Of a DNA stretch of 64,000 nucleotides, positions 51,730 through 62,097 are shown piece after piece. Position numbers and translations under genes: made by a program. The notes below the pieces were generated by a model that saw nothing but the letters and a program-made list of their open reading frames with translations, was not told where the DNA came from and did no database searches. Position 1 is the stretch's first letter; each line of letters begins with the position of its first letter. The DNA is taken from positions 62,001 to 126,000 of the forward strand of contig JANSWZ010000008.1 in the NCBI GenBank assembly GCA_024743215.1. Reading direction: 5' to 3'. Origin of the DNA: Alphaproteobacteria bacterium. GTDB lineage: Bacteria; Pseudomonadota; Alphaproteobacteria; Rhizobiales; GCA-2746425.

Positions 51730-53940
51730 CTACGCCTTTGTGCCAGACATGTAACCCGGCAACCAGCTTTCATGCGTCTGCTTCAACATTTCTACCGATA
51801 TGGAGCACTTGTCAGCAAGTTTCAATTCCTCACCACCAACTATCCCGACCTGGCTGGCTGGAACTCCAGCATCTGCGGCGCTTGACAGAACCGAAGTAGC
51901 TTTCTCCGGGCTGACTGTCAGCACATAGCGCGCCTGATCTTCTCCAAAGAGGCTTTCGGCGCTGGTCGAGGGTAATTCGGTTAGGTCAGCCCCCTTCCCA
52001 CCAGCCATCGCCATTTCAGCAATTGCAACCAACAAACCACCATCGGAGATATCGTGACAAGCCGTTACGGAGCCGTCCAAAATTTGTGAACGGACAAAAT
52101 CTCCATTGCGGCGTTCAACGGCGAGGTCGACTTTGGGCGCAGGACCTGTTTCCAGACCATGGACTTCACGCAAATAGATGGACTGTCCCAAATGTGTGCC
52201 AGCCTCACCTATCAGAACAATGACGTCACCTTCACGGGCAAATGCCAGCCTTGCCATTTGGGTCCAGTCGGCCAGCAGACCGACCCCACCAATGGTTGGT
52301 GTCGGCAAGATGCCTTCCCCATTGGTTTCATTATAGAGCGACACATTGCCTGAAACGACTGGAAACTCCAAAGCACGGCAGGCTTCGCCGATACCTTCAA
52401 TGGCCCGTACAAATTGCCCCATAATCTCAGGGCGTTGCGGATTACCAAAGTTGAGATTGTCTGTGACAGCCAAAGGCGTGGCACCCACTGCGGTCAGATT
52501 GCGCCAGGCTTCAGCAACCGCCTGTTTGCCGCCCTCAAATGGGTCTGCCTCACAATAGCGTGGTGTCACATCACTGGTCATGGCCAGTGCTTTTTGAGTG
52601 CCATCCACACGCACCACACCGGCATCACCACCGGGAAGCTGTGCTGTATTGGCCTGAATGAGACAGTCATACTGCTCGGTAATCCAGCGTTTTGATGCCA
52701 TATCCGGCGAGCCGATGATTGTTTTCAACGCTTCGATCGGATCAGCTAAATGAGGGATATCTTCAAGCGGGGCCGCAGGTAGCGGGGCAACCCAGGGCCG
52801 GTCATATTCCGGAGCTTCATCGCCCAGTTCCTTGATGGGCAAATCCGCCACCAATGAACCATGGTGGTGAATTTTGAACCGCAGATCATCTGTGGTCTCG
52901 CCAACAATGGCAAAATCCAGACCCCATTTGATGAAAATAGCTTCGGCAACAGCCTGCTTGCTGGGTTCCAGAACCATCAGCATGCGTTCCTGGCTTTCTG
53001 ACAGCATCATCTCATAGGCGCTCATCCGCTCTTCGCGGCATGGCACCTTATCAAGATCAAGTGTAATACCAAGGTTGCCACTGGCGCCCATTTCCACCGC
53101 TGAACAGGTCAGACCGGCCGCGCCCATATCCTGAATGGCAATCACCGCACCAGTGCCCATAAGCTCAAGGCAGGCTTCAAGAAGACATTTTTCCGTAAAG
53201 GGATCGCCAACCTGAACGGTAGGGCGCTTTTCCTCGATCTGATCATCAAACTCGGCAGATGCCATAGTGGCACCGCCGACACCGTCACGTCCGGTCTTTG
53301 CACCCAGATACACAACCGGAAGGCCAACGCCCTCGGCTTGAGATGTGAAGATGCCATCGCGGTTTGCAATCCCAAGGGCAAAGGCATTGACCAGAATATT
53401 GCCATTGTAGCGGGCGTGAAAGTTTACTTCGCCACCAACTGTTGGAACACCGAAGGAATTGCCGTAGCCGCCAACACCAGCAACCACACCGGCAACCAGA
53501 TGGCGTGTCTTGGCGTGTTCCGGCGCACCAAAGCGCAAAGCATTCATAGCAGCTACAGGCCGTGCGCCCATCGTGAAAACATCCCGCAAAATACCGCCAA
53601 CACCTGTGGCAGCACCCTGATAGGGTTCAATGAATGACGGGTGGTTATGGCTTTCCATCTTGAAGACAGCAACCTGATCGTCTCCAATATCCACCACACC
53701 TGCATTTTCACCAGGGCCATAGACAACGCATGGTCCGATAACCGGCAGCGTCTTCAACCATTTCTTTGAAGATTTGTACGAACAGTGCTCATTCCACATG
53801 GCTGAAAAGATGCCAAGTTCCGTAATGGTCGGCGTGCGTCCGGTGAGTTCGAGAATATGCTCATACTCTTCCGAATTAAGGCCATGGCTCTCCACCATCT
53901 CCGTGGAAATGGGGGCATTATTGTCAAATGTAGGTAACAT
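51730..53940 (-). CDS. purL: Phosphoribosylformylglycinamidine synthase subunit PurL
   Basis: The synthetase subunit that converts FGAR to FGAM in purine synthesis with PurQ and PurS. The 736-residue protein is of the small, multi-subunit type. Recognisable segments are [50 protein letters not shown] (ATP and metal site) and [17 protein letters not shown]. Its ATG shares one base with the lipoprotein stop (TGATG). Confidence 0.98.
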   Translation of the reverse strand: MLPTFDNNAPISTEMVESHGLNSEEYEHILELTGRTPTITELGIFSAMWNEHCSYKSSKKWLKTLPVIGPCVVYGPGENAGVVDIGDDQVAVFKMESHNHPSFIEPYQGAATGVGGILRDVFTMGARPVAAMNALRFGAPEHAKTRHLVAGVVAGVGGYGNSFGVPTVGGEVNFHARYNGNILVNAFALGIANRDGIFTSQAEGVGLPVVYLGAKTGRDGVGGATMASAEFDDQIEEKRPTVQVGDPFTEKCLLEACLELMGTGAVIAIQDMGAAGLTCSAVEMGASGNLGITLDLDKVPCREERMSAYEMMLSESQERMLMVLEPSKQAVAEAIFIKWGLDFAIVGETTDDLRFKIHHHGSLVADLPIKELGDEAPEYDRPWVAPLPAAPLEDIPHLADPIEALKTIIGSPDMASKRWITEQYDCLIQANTAQLPGGDAGVVRVDGTQKALAMTSDVTPRYCEADPFEGGKQAVAEAWRNLTAVGATPLAVTDNLNFGNPQRPEIMGQFVRAIEGIGEACRALEFPVVSGNVSLYNETNGEGILPTPTIGGVGLLADWTQMARLAFAREGDVIVLIGEAGTHLGQSIYLREVHGLETGPAPKVDLAVERRNGDFVRSQILDGSVTACHDISDGGLLVAIAEMAMAGGKGADLTELPSTSAESLFGEDQARYVLTVSPEKATSVLSSAADAGVPASQVGIVGGEELKLADKCSISVEMLKQTHESWLPGYMSGTKA

Positions 53941-54338
53941 CAGCTACAGGCCTGTGATCCACTGGTCCAACGTTTCAGATCCGCATTGATGCGCGCCGCT
54001 TGTGCGCCCTGCATCAACGGACCATAGGCCGATATGGTGGCCTGGGTCTTATTCTTGTCTGTTGCTTCAACAATCAAGAGCGGCTTGGCTTCCAAATCGT
54101 TCTTCGGTACCAGCAGAATTCTGGCACGGTTAAACACCGGATTAACATCACTCTCGGCAGCATAATCAGAAAAACCGGACCCTCCGGCGCCAAACCAACA
54201 TTTGCGGATTTGGTCACTGACCAGATTGGCAAGTCCGTATTTCGGACCAGGCCCGCGCTCATAGGTCTGGGTATCCAGACAGCCGGCCAGCGGCAAAGTC
54301 AGCAACAATGCAGTAACGGAAAGCGCAACTCGGGTCAT
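53940..54338 (-). CDS. Putative lipoprotein between purQ and purL
   Basis: A 132-residue protein with a lipoprotein signal peptide: hydrophobic stretch (residues 4-19) and lipobox LAGC with the acylated Cys20. The mature part has no domain I can name ([43 protein letters not shown]). It lies inside the purine operon and is translationally coupled to both neighbours (4-base overlap with purQ, 1-base with purL). The position is, to my knowledge, seen in other Rhizobiales, but no link to purines is known. Confidence 0.75.
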   Translation of the reverse strand: MTRVALSVTALLLTLPLAGCLDTQTYERGPGPKYGLANLVSDQIRKCWFGAGGSGFSDYAAESDVNPVFNRARILLVPKNDLEAKPLLIVEATDKNKTQATISAYGPLMQGAQAARINADLKRWTSGSQACS

Positions 54339-55000
54339 GCTGCCTCCAACAGGCTGGTGAAAACGCCGCGTCCGGAAACGCCGCCATGAAGTTCTTCTAT
54401 CAGATTTTCCGGATGAGGCATCATGCCCATCACGGTCCCGGATTCATTCATGATACCTGCAATATCGTTTAATGATCCATTGGGATTCGTTCCATTCGCA
54501 TAGCGAAAGACAATCCGATTATCACTTTCCAATGTGTTCAAGGTGCGCGCATCGGCAAAGTAGTTGCCATCGTGATGGGCAACGGGACAGGCAAACACCT
54601 CACCCTGTTCATACTGGCGAGAAAACAAAGTGTCCGCATTGCTGGCTTCAAGCTGAACTGTCTTGCAGACGAAATTCAATCCCGCATTGCGCATGAGCGC
54701 GCCCGGCAACAATCCGGCCTCCGTCAGAATTTGAAACCCGTTGCAGACGCCCAGAATCTTGGTTCCGCGCGTCGCATGTCTTTGCAAATCCTTCATGACA
54801 GGAGAGCGAGCAGCAATGGCACCGGAGCGAAGGTAGTCACCGTAGGAAAAGCCGCCAGGCAGCACAATCAGGTCGACATCAGGAATGGTGGTTTCCTGAT
54901 GCCAGACCAGCGCCGGCTTCTGACCGCTGATATCTTCCAGTGCCCTGATCATATCCCGATCACGATTGGAGCCTGGGAAAACGAGAACTGCTGATTTCAT
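54335..55000 (-). CDS. purQ: Phosphoribosylformylglycinamidine synthase subunit PurQ
   Basis: The glutaminase subunit that delivers ammonia to PurL. The 221-residue class I glutamine amidotransferase has the oxyanion region [19 protein letters not shown], nucleophile Cys in [22 protein letters not shown] and catalytic His-x-Glu in [11 protein letters not shown]. It overlaps purS by 4 bases and the lipoprotein gene by 4 bases. Confidence 0.98.
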   Translation of the reverse strand: MKSAVLVFPGSNRDRDMIRALEDISGQKPALVWHQETTIPDVDLIVLPGGFSYGDYLRSGAIAARSPVMKDLQRHATRGTKILGVCNGFQILTEAGLLPGALMRNAGLNFVCKTVQLEASNADTLFSRQYEQGEVFACPVAHHDGNYFADARTLNTLESDNRIVFRYANGTNPNGSLNDIAGIMNESGTVMGMMPHPENLIEELHGGVSGRGVFTSLLEAA

Positions 55001-55233
55001 AGTTTGATTTCGAAGTCCTCAATCACAGTGTTTGCAAGCAATTTTTCACAAATTGCGGTCAGTGTTTTCCTGGCTTCATCAGCGCTATCGGTATCCAGTT
55101 CCACGTCAAAGACTTTTCCCTGACGTACGGACCGAATGCCCTGAAAAGACAGAGCTTCCAGTGAACCTTCAATCGCATTGCCTTGTGGATCAAGCACACC
55201 GTTCTTCAATGTAACGACTACACGAGCTTTCAT
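54997..55233 (-). CDS. purS: Phosphoribosylformylglycinamidine synthase subunit PurS
   Basis: The small subunit bridging PurL and PurQ. The 78-residue protein matches the family: [43 protein letters not shown]. It is 9 bases downstream of purC and overlaps purQ by 4 bases. Confidence 0.96.
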   Translation of the reverse strand: MKARVVVTLKNGVLDPQGNAIEGSLEALSFQGIRSVRQGKVFDVELDTDSADEARKTLTAICEKLLANTVIEDFEIKL

Positions 55234-55242
55234 AAATCAGAC

Positions 55243-56007
55243 CTATTTAACCAGAACCGGGCCAGAGCCATGGGGCCGTTCATTATCGTTGAGAATTCCA
55301 AGACGACGGGCGACTGTCTGATAGGCTTCCAGCATTCCACCCATGTCACGACGAAAACGATCCTTGTCCATCTTTTCCTGTGTCTTTGCATCCCAAAGAC
55401 GACAGGAATCAGGCGAAATCTCATCCGCCAGAACAATGCGCATCAGATCGCCTTCCCACAGCCGTCCAAATTCAATCTTGAAATCAATCAGCTGAATACC
55501 TGCTCCCATGAACAAGCCAGCGAGGAAATCATTGATCCGGATAGCCATCGACATCATGTCATCAATTTCCGGTGGAGCCGCCCAGCCGAAAGCTGTTACG
55601 TGCTCTTCTGAAACGATTGGGTCGTTCAGTTCATCATTTTTGTAATAAAACTCGATGATGGAACGCGGCAGGGCTGTGCCCTCTTCCAGACCAAGGCGGG
55701 TTGCAATGGACCCGGCGGCCACGTTGCGCACGACCACCTCCAGCGGAATGATTTCCACTTCGCGGATCAGTTGCTCCCGCATATTCAACCGTTTGATGAA
55801 ATGGGTCGGGATGCCAATGCGATTGAGATTTTCAAAAATATGCTCGGAGATACGATTGTTGAGAACGCCCTTGCCATCAATCACTTCGTGTTTTTTGGCG
55901 TTAAAAGCGGTCGCATCATCTTTGAAATGCTGAATAAGCGTTCCCGGTTCCGGGCCCTCATAGAGGATTTTTGCCTTGCCTTCATAAATACGGCGACGAC
56001 GGTTCAT
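55243..56007 (-). CDS. purC: SAICAR synthetase
   Basis: Joins aspartate to CAIR to make SAICAR in purine synthesis. The 254-residue protein has the family start [33 protein letters not shown], the VVRNVAAGS segment and IDFKIEFGR and [14 protein letters not shown] near the C terminus. First gene of the purine block, divergent from the zeta-subunit gene across 251 bases that should hold both promoters. Confidence 0.98.
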   Translation of the reverse strand: MNRRRRIYEGKAKILYEGPEPGTLIQHFKDDATAFNAKKHEVIDGKGVLNNRISEHIFENLNRIGIPTHFIKRLNMREQLIREVEIIPLEVVVRNVAAGSIATRLGLEEGTALPRSIIEFYYKNDELNDPIVSEEHVTAFGWAAPPEIDDMMSMAIRINDFLAGLFMGAGIQLIDFKIEFGRLWEGDLMRIVLADEISPDSCRLWDAKTQEKMDKDRFRRDMGGMLEAYQTVARRLGILNDNERPHGSGPVLVK

Positions 56008-56258
56008 ATGGCTGTAACCTGTGAGGAAAAAGAGGTGGATACCATTCAGATACCCTCAATGACAACTTTGCCAAACACTAAAGGAAACACTTACCAGTTA
56101 CAATCACCCGGCAGCACTTGCCCCCACTTCGCCGGCTGTAATTTCAAATTATTACGTGATTTTGCATCTTTGTCTCTTGCGGTGGATGCTACGGCAACGA
56201 TATGCACAATAAGCAATCCTGAGATTGCAACAGAATTCCTGCCGCAGAGAGAATCGAT

Positions 56259-56585
56259 ATGACGACTTTTGACCGACGCAAAGACGCTTATGAGAGTAAA
56301 TTCGCCCATGACGAAGAGCTAAAATTCAAGTCAGAAGCACGCAGAAACAAGCTTTTGGGCTTGTGGGCTGCTGAAAAGCTGGGCTTTGCGGAAGAAAAGG
56401 CTACAGAATATGCTGGTGCCGTAGTTGCTTCAGATTTTGACGAACCTGGCGACGAAGACGTTTTCCGCAAAGTGCGGGCCGATTTCGATGAAGCTGAAAT
56501 CCCGGTATCTGATGAAGAGTTGCGCGAGAAAATGGTGAACCTCATGGGCGAGGCCATTCAGCAGATTGAAGCCGCAAAAAAATAA
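56259..56585 (+). CDS. F1-ATPase inhibitor zeta subunit (DUF1476)
   Basis: A 108-residue protein of the DUF1476 family, known in Paracoccus as the zeta subunit that inhibits the F1-ATPase of alphaproteobacteria. It starts MTTFDRRKDAYESKFAHDEELKFKSEARRNKLLGLWAAEKLG, whose N-terminal inhibitory helix is intact, followed by a four-helix body. It is not near atp genes here. The gene is divergent from purC and precedes an aldolase gene by 30 bases. Confidence 0.93.
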   Translation: MTTFDRRKDAYESKFAHDEELKFKSEARRNKLLGLWAAEKLGFAEEKATEYAGAVVASDFDEPGDEDVFRKVRADFDEAEIPVSDEELREKMVNLMGEAIQQIEAAKK

Positions 56586-56615
56586 CATCAATCCAATCTG
56601 GCTGGCGATAGCGAA

Positions 56616-57383
56616 ATGGCACTGGATTTTGTATCCGAATTGAAATCCGGCAAGGAAGTCATCGCAGGCTGGTGTGGTATTCCCAGCGGGCTGATGGTTG
56701 AAGCTTTGTTGAACGCCGGATATCAGACCGTGACGCTGGATATGCAGCACGGCTTTCACGATATCTCCAGCGTTCTGACCTGTGTAGCCTCAGCCAAAAT
56801 GCTGGACCAGCGCCTGATTGTGCGTATTCCTGTTGGCGAATGGGGCACCGCAAGCCGCACACTTGATATGGGCGCTGCAGCTGTCATTGCGCCCATGATC
56901 AACACTGTTGATGATGCACAGGCATTTGCAGCTGCCATGAAATACCCACCTGTGGGTGCGCGCAGTTGGGGGCCAGGCAGGGCTATGCTGGTCTCAGACC
57001 AGAAGAACCAGAACACCTATCTGTCCACGGCCAATGATGACACGCTCGCAATTGCGATGATCGAGACCCGTGAAGCCCTCGATAATCTGGATGCCATCCT
57101 CGCTGTTCCGGGCATTGATGGTATATTCGTCGGCCCCTCGGACCTGTCGGTCACATTTTCCGATGGCGCAGAAATCAATCAATTTGGCGACCGCAGCATT
57201 GGTGTGATTGAAGATATTGCGGCTCGCACTATGGCAGTTGGCAAAATTCCCTGTATTTTTGCAATCTTGCCAGAGCATCTGAAATTAGCGCGGTCATTTG
57301 GCTACCGCTTATGCGCCTTGAACACTGATAGCGGCGTCATTGCGCGTGGTGCGGCAGAGCTCTTGTCAGAAATAGGCGAGTGA
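56616..57383 (+). CDS. HpcH/HpaI family class II aldolase
   Basis: A 255-residue TIM-barrel aldolase of the HpcH/HpaI type, which cleaves 4-hydroxy-2-oxo acids into pyruvate and an aldehyde. Catalytic and metal motifs are TLDMQHGFHD (His), GARSWGPGRA (Arg), AIAMIETREAL (metal Glu) and IDGIFVGPSDLSVT (metal Asp). The natural substrate is unknown; no aromatic-degradation genes lie next to it. Convergent with the RBBP9-like gene 4 bases away. Confidence 0.93.
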   Translation: MALDFVSELKSGKEVIAGWCGIPSGLMVEALLNAGYQTVTLDMQHGFHDISSVLTCVASAKMLDQRLIVRIPVGEWGTASRTLDMGAAAVIAPMINTVDDAQAFAAAMKYPPVGARSWGPGRAMLVSDQKNQNTYLSTANDDTLAIAMIETREALDNLDAILAVPGIDGIFVGPSDLSVTFSDGAEINQFGDRSIGVIEDIAARTMAVGKIPCIFAILPEHLKLARSFGYRLCALNTDSGVIARGAAELLSEIGE

Positions 57384-57387
57384 CACT

Positions 57388-57939
57388 CTAAATTCGGGCC
57401 AAGAATTTAGACAGCACCATAAGTCCCTCCGGCCAGGGACCGTGGCCACTTTCATCATTGATATGGCCTTGATCGCCAGCGTCGATCAACAACGATCCAA
57501 GATCAAGCGCTGTTTCCTCCGCCTTTTGATAGGTGCAATAGGAATCATTCTGGCTGGTCACCATCACAGATGGAAAAGACAGTGGCGCAGTGGAGATTGG
57601 CAAAAAACTGGCGGTCTCCGGTATCACATCCTGCACAGAAGCCAAATCAGGCATCGCAACCAGCATTGCGCCAACGACATTGGCATCTGTCAAATGTTGC
57701 GCAGCGTGGGTCAGAGCAACCGCACCCAGACTGTGAGCAATGACAAACACCGGCCTGTCAGCAGATTTCGCGGCAGCGACGATGTTGTGCGTCCACGCAT
57801 CCCGGTCGGGTGCGAACCAGTTTTCCTGCTCAACGATCCGGGCCGTTTTCAATTTGCTGTTCCAACGCCGGTACCAGTGATCTTCCGTACCACCGCCCAG
57901 ACCTGGCAAAATCAATATGTCGAGTTCGCCGGTTTTCAC
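57388..57939 (-). CDS. RBBP9/YdeN family serine hydrolase
   Basis: A 183-residue alpha/beta hydrolase of the RBBP9/YdeN family. Motifs are ILPGLGGGTEDHWYRRW (family start), VIAHSLGAVA (nucleophile Ser) and the GDQGHINDESGHGPWPEGL region (Asp and His). The substrate is unknown. It overlaps purB by 4 bases, so both are translated together, although no functional link is known. Confidence 0.9.
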   Translation of the reverse strand: MKTGELDILILPGLGGGTEDHWYRRWNSKLKTARIVEQENWFAPDRDAWTHNIVAAAKSADRPVFVIAHSLGAVALTHAAQHLTDANVVGAMLVAMPDLASVQDVIPETASFLPISTAPLSFPSVMVTSQNDSYCTYQKAEETALDLGSLLIDAGDQGHINDESGHGPWPEGLMVLSKFLARI

Positions 57940-59270
57940 GCAGCATCCCCAAAAACACGTTTGAAAATCGTATCCACATGTCTTGTGTGCGTAGCCATAT
58001 CGAACTCTTTCTCGATCTGCTCCGCGCTCAGTGCTTTGCCAACATCTTCATCCTGTTTCAGTTCCTGCATGAACTGATCCGCCGCAACCGGTTTGCGTGC
58101 CTGATAATTATCCCAGACCTTCATCGCATTGCGCTGAACCAGCCGATAGGAATCTTCACGAGACAGACCAGCCTGGGTCAATGCAAGCAAAATGCGCTGC
58201 GAGAAAATCAGGCCACCCATGGCTTCCGCATTGGCAAGCATGCGTTCTGGATATACCAGCAATTTATCGATGACGCCTGTCAGCCGCGCCAACGCAAAAT
58301 CCAGCGTGATTGTCGAGTCTGGCCCGATCATACGTTCGACCGACGAATGGGAGATATCCCGTTCATGCCAAAGCGCGACATTTTCCATGGCAGGCAGCGC
58401 AAAACTGCGCACCATGCGGGCAAGCCCGGTTAGGTTCTCAGTCAAAACCGGATTGCGCTTATGCGGCATGGCAGAAGACCCTTTCTGGCCCGGAGCAAAA
58501 TACTCCTCTGCTTCCAGAACCTCAGTGCGCTGAAGATGGCGGATTTCAGTTGCAACACGTTCAATGGATGATGCAATGACACCAAGCGTGGCAAAGAACA
58601 TGGCATGCCGGTCACGCGGGATGACCTGTGTCGACACAGGTTCCGGTGCAAGCCCCATGGCCTGCGCAACATGTTCTTCAACTTCCGGATCAATATGAGC
58701 AAAAGTGCCGACAGCCCCTGAGATCGCGCAGGTGGCGATTTCAGCCCGGGCTGCGACCAACCGGTCTCGGCAGCGCGCAAATTCAGCGTAAGCACCTGCC
58801 AATTTCAACCCAAATGTCACAGGCTCGGCATGAATTGCATGAGAGCGCCCGATACAAACAGTCATCTTGTGCTCAAGCGCACGTTTCTTGAGTGCTTCCA
58901 GCAAAGCGTCCATATCGGCCAGAAGCAGATCGGCTGAACGCGTCAATTGCACATTGAAACAGGTATCCAGAACATCGGAAGACGTCATGCCCTGATGAAC
59001 AAAGCGCGCATCAGGGCCAACAATTTCAGAAAGATGCGTCAGGAACGCAATGACATCGTGTTTTGTTTCACGCTCGATCTCGTCAATGCGTGCAACATCA
59101 AACTCGACTGCACCACCCTTCTCCCAAATGGTGCGCGCAGCGCTTTCGGGAATAACACCAAGCCGCGCAAGCGCATCACAGGCATGCGCCTCGATTTCAA
59201 ACCAGATACGGAATTTTGTTTCCGGAGACCAGATTGAAACCATTTCAGGTCGAGAGTAACGCGGTACCAT
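57936..59270 (-). CDS. purB: Adenylosuccinate lyase
   Basis: Cleaves adenylosuccinate and SAICAR, acting twice in purine synthesis. The 444-residue protein carries the fumarase-superfamily signature GSSAMPHKRNP, TSSDVLDTCFN (substrate loop) and the IGRSHAIHAEPVTFG catalytic histidines. Length is typical of PurB. The stop overlaps the start of the serine hydrolase gene. Confidence 0.98.
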   Translation of the reverse strand: MVPRYSRPEMVSIWSPETKFRIWFEIEAHACDALARLGVIPESAARTIWEKGGAVEFDVARIDEIERETKHDVIAFLTHLSEIVGPDARFVHQGMTSSDVLDTCFNVQLTRSADLLLADMDALLEALKKRALEHKMTVCIGRSHAIHAEPVTFGLKLAGAYAEFARCRDRLVAARAEIATCAISGAVGTFAHIDPEVEEHVAQAMGLAPEPVSTQVIPRDRHAMFFATLGVIASSIERVATEIRHLQRTEVLEAEEYFAPGQKGSSAMPHKRNPVLTENLTGLARMVRSFALPAMENVALWHERDISHSSVERMIGPDSTITLDFALARLTGVIDKLLVYPERMLANAEAMGGLIFSQRILLALTQAGLSREDSYRLVQRNAMKVWDNYQARKPVAADQFMQELKQDEDVGKALSAEQIEKEFDMATHTRHVDTIFKRVFGDAA

Positions 59271-59547
59271 GAATAAGTCCTGTTGTTTGAAGGGAGTCGC
59301 GCCTTCCTAACAGAGCAAGCGGTCCGCCTCAATTACCAGAACGCTTTTTATGACGATTGAATCGTCTGACGGATTTGCATTCCCACAGACTCCATCGATT
59401 TTGCCCTCATCCCATTCGCAAATGGAAGAAGCCGGATGCATTTCCTGTCACCCGGCAGAAGACGACTATCTGTTCACGCGACACTCCATCGAGTAAAACT
59501 CGTCTGACAAGATGACCCTGTTCACAAGGGATCATATTATCATCGCC
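59271..59547. other. Intergenic region upstream of purB (277 bases)
   Basis: Should contain the purB promoter (leftward) and the 3' flank of the DUF2259 gene. A plus-strand 48-codon frame (59350-59496, MTIESSDGF...) includes a CISCH (CxxCH) motif but no ribosome-binding site or signal peptide. No clear terminator is seen. Confidence 0.4.
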
Positions 59548-60279
59548 TTACCAGGTAACTTCTGTCGTGAATGCCAGGTAATTGCCATCCGGACCCTCAA
59601 AGCCTGGCGTGTTCATGACCAGCATGATGGCCAGGGCAATGTCCCCTCCCGGCATCCTGTGGGCGTAGACTTGATCAATCCGGTAATCCAGCGGGCAACC
59701 TCTGCTGGTCGGAATTCGCGTATCTTCATGCAAAACCTTTACCTGCCCCGGAACCGACAGCAACAGGCGAAAGCCATAGGTTGAACCGAAAACCGTGCAA
59801 TCGGCACCAGCAGACAATTCAAAAGTATCCAGTTGGACTTCAATCGGCGTCCCAATTTCCATTGTCGTTTTAACCGGGCGGAAAACCACATTTTTGGGAT
59901 TTGCTGACAACTCGCTGACCGGATTATGGGCAACCAGCACGCCATTGCTGGATTTCACGCCATATTGTGAGAGCAAAGCGGATGCCTGTTGCTGGGCGGA
60001 CGCGCGTGCTTGATTGGGTGAAGATGAATCCTCCTGCAGCACAACATCAATCGGAGTTCCAGAGACCCAGGAATCTGTTTTCACATCAACAATGGTGATG
60101 CTGGCATAAGGAAAGCCCGAGCCATCCTGAATACCATACTGCTCGAAGGCAAAGTAAGCACCATCATCAGAAAAACCGGTGGATCCTAATTCTGCAAGAT
60201 CAGCGGCGGAAGCTTTTGAAACCATCAAACCGGTAAAAACGGCGATGAAACATTTGAAAAATCGCTTTGAAGACATCAT
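59548..60279 (-). CDS. DUF2259 secreted protein
   Basis: A 243-residue predicted periplasmic protein of DUF2259, unknown function. The signal peptide MMSSKRFFKCFIAVFTGLMVSKASA is cleaved before ADLAELGSTGFSDDGAYFAFEQYGIQDGSG, the family's opening. The rest is beta-rich. ATG at 60279 (or 60276) is 4 bases after the rpe stop with AAAGGA upstream. The pairing with rpe is common in Rhizobiales. Confidence 0.85.
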   Translation of the reverse strand: MMSSKRFFKCFIAVFTGLMVSKASAADLAELGSTGFSDDGAYFAFEQYGIQDGSGFPYASITIVDVKTDSWVSGTPIDVVLQEDSSSPNQARASAQQQASALLSQYGVKSSNGVLVAHNPVSELSANPKNVVFRPVKTTMEIGTPIEVQLDTFELSAGADCTVFGSTYGFRLLLSVPGQVKVLHEDTRIPTSRGCPLDYRIDQVYAHRMPGGDIALAIMLVMNTPGFEGPDGNYLAFTTEVTW

Positions 60280-60283
60280 GAAT

Positions 60284-60964
60284 TCAATCCTTTCGTGCGG
60301 CCTGTGCAGCAGCGCGAATGGCGCTGATATTGGCGCGGTAACCTTCAACCCCCGCCCCCTTATACACCGCCGAGCCTGCAACAAAAACATTGGCACCTGC
60401 TTCCGCGACAAGCGGAACGGTTTCCGGCGTGATACCGCCATCGACCTGAATATCAATATTGCGATCCCCCACCATGGCACGGATGCGGCGCACCTTATCA
60501 GCTGTCGCAGGAATGAACGCCTGACCACCAAAGCCTGGATTAACGGTCATGACCAGGATGAGGTCGAGCCGGTCCAAAACATACTCCAGAACAGATTCCG
60601 GCGTGCCCGGATTAAGCGATACGCCAGCCTTTTTACCCAAAGCCTTTATAGCCTGCAAAGATCGGTCAATATGCGGGCCAGCCTCAGCATGCACCGTAAT
60701 AATATCGGCGCCAGCAGCTGCAAACTGCTCCAGATAAGGATCACAGGGCGCTATCATGAGATGCACATCCAACACTTTTTTGGTCACAGGCCGCACGGCT
60801 TCCACCGCGATTGCGCCGAATGAAATGTTTGGCACGAAATGACCATCCATCACATCCACATGGACCCAGTCACAGCCCGCTTCATCGATGGCGCGCACCT
60901 CTTCGCCAAGCCGCGAGAAATCCGCAGCCAATATGGAAGGGGCAATCAGCATGGGACGGCTCAT
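60284..60964 (-). CDS. rpe: Ribulose-phosphate 3-epimerase
   Basis: Interconverts ribulose-5-phosphate and xylulose-5-phosphate (pentose phosphate pathway). The 226-residue TIM barrel has [48 protein letters not shown] and [11 protein letters not shown]. The metal-binding His and Asp residues are present. DUF2259 follows 4 bases downstream. Confidence 0.98.
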   Translation of the reverse strand: MSRPMLIAPSILAADFSRLGEEVRAIDEAGCDWVHVDVMDGHFVPNISFGAIAVEAVRPVTKKVLDVHLMIAPCDPYLEQFAAAGADIITVHAEAGPHIDRSLQAIKALGKKAGVSLNPGTPESVLEYVLDRLDLILVMTVNPGFGGQAFIPATADKVRRIRAMVGDRNIDIQVDGGITPETVPLVAEAGANVFVAGSAVYKGAGVEGYRANISAIRAAAQAARKD

Positions 60965-61049
60965 GAGAAAATCCTGGGTTATAGGGCAAAATATTGGATG
61001 ATTGGCGGGTTAACACAGGCGAGAAAAACAGACAATGCGCCGGGCTCCG

Positions 61050-62042
61050 TCATAGATCGAACTTTGCTTCCCAGCTAGGCAACGTGTCATCGGGCCGGCT
61101 GGTTGTGTTATAGACCGCAATCGCGATCGCCCGGGCCATTGTGCTGGCAGCGGCTGCATTCAAAAGAATCAGGTCCGGAGCTGGACGTTCCTCTGTCGAC
61201 AATCCGAACACCACATCACCATCCATCGGCGTATGGCATGGCCAGATAGCACGGGCATATCCGTCGTGAGCGCTCATTGCGAGCCGCTTTGTCTGTCCCC
61301 GGTTCAAATCGGCATTTGTTGCAATGACGCCAATTGTTGTGTTTTCAACAGCCGTCAACGCTCGGTTCTGTGGCCTCTTGACCCTGACTTTGGCCAAGCT
61401 TGGCGTAACGTCAGTAGTGCCAAGACCGCCAAATTCACGATCTTCCTCAAAAGGAGCCGCCCAAAAATGTGGCCCAGTTCCCATCGTTACCTGCCCGACT
61501 GCATTGACCGCAACATAGGCGCAAACAACCACATCGTCTGGAAGGCGCATTTCGGCATAACCAAACCCGCCACGCAGATTGGCAGTTGTAGCACCAAGTC
61601 CGGCTCCCACACCGCCCAACAAAAATGAATCAGTCGCGTCACGTATTGCTTTGCGGCCAAGGGCCGAATAGGGGGACTGACTCTGCCAGTCTTTTCGCCC
61701 GCCATTGCCAAGATCATACAAAATGGCTGACGGAACGATTGGAACCGTCTGATCACCCACAGGAAAGCCTCGCCCCCGTTGGCGCAGCATATCTGTCACA
61801 CCAGCTGCGGCATCCAGACCAAAAACCGACCCGCCCGACAGCACGATTGCATCGACATGCGTGACAGTGTTTTCCGCAGCCAGCAGATCAGTCTCCCGCG
61901 TGCCAGGCGCAGCCCCCATGACATGCACGGCAGCTAATGTTGGCCGCTCGCACAAAAGCACAGTGACCCCGGTGCGAATGGTGGCGTCATCGGCATGTCC
62001 GACGAGGATTCTATCAAGTGCTGACTTCATAACTGCAAGCAT
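61050..62042 (-). CDS. P1-family (DmpA/NylC-type) peptidase or amidase
   Basis: A 330-residue N-terminal-nucleophile hydrolase related to DmpA aminopeptidase and the nylon-oligomer hydrolase NylC. The likely autocleavage site is N234-T235 in AVENTTIGVIATNADLNRGQTKRLA, giving a mature nucleophile Thr. VLSGGSVFGLDAAAGV and FPVGDQTVPIVPSAILYDL are conserved. No signal peptide. Substrate is uncertain. The gene starts only about 5 bases after the livK-like terminator and shows no good ribosome-binding sequence; ATG at 62030 is an alternative start. Confidence 0.88.
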   Translation of the reverse strand: MLAVMKSALDRILVGHADDATIRTGVTVLLCERPTLAAVHVMGAAPGTRETDLLAAENTVTHVDAIVLSGGSVFGLDAAAGVTDMLRQRGRGFPVGDQTVPIVPSAILYDLGNGGRKDWQSQSPYSALGRKAIRDATDSFLLGGVGAGLGATTANLRGGFGYAEMRLPDDVVVCAYVAVNAVGQVTMGTGPHFWAAPFEEDREFGGLGTTDVTPSLAKVRVKRPQNRALTAVENTTIGVIATNADLNRGQTKRLAMSAHDGYARAIWPCHTPMDGDVVFGLSTEERPAPDLILLNAAAASTMARAIAIAVYNTTSRPDDTLPSWEAKFDL

Positions 62043-62046
62043 TCAC

Positions 62047-62074
62047 AAAAAAGGCCCGGATTTGCAACCGGGCC
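62047..62074 (-). terminator. Intrinsic terminator after the ABC binding-protein gene
   Basis: GGCCCGG (62053-62059) pairs with CCGGGCC (62068-62074) around an 8-base loop; on the minus strand TTTTTT (62047-62052) follows. It terminates the upstream binding-protein transcript just before the P1 peptidase gene. Confidence 0.85.
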
Positions 62075-62097
62075 ATGCAGCAAAAGTCAAATCAGCT

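Noticed and set aside
59548-60531. 327-residue reading of the DUF2259 gene
   Set aside because: The first 84 codons overlap rpe antiparallel-free in another frame; the signal peptide and ribosome-binding sequence fix the start at 60279.
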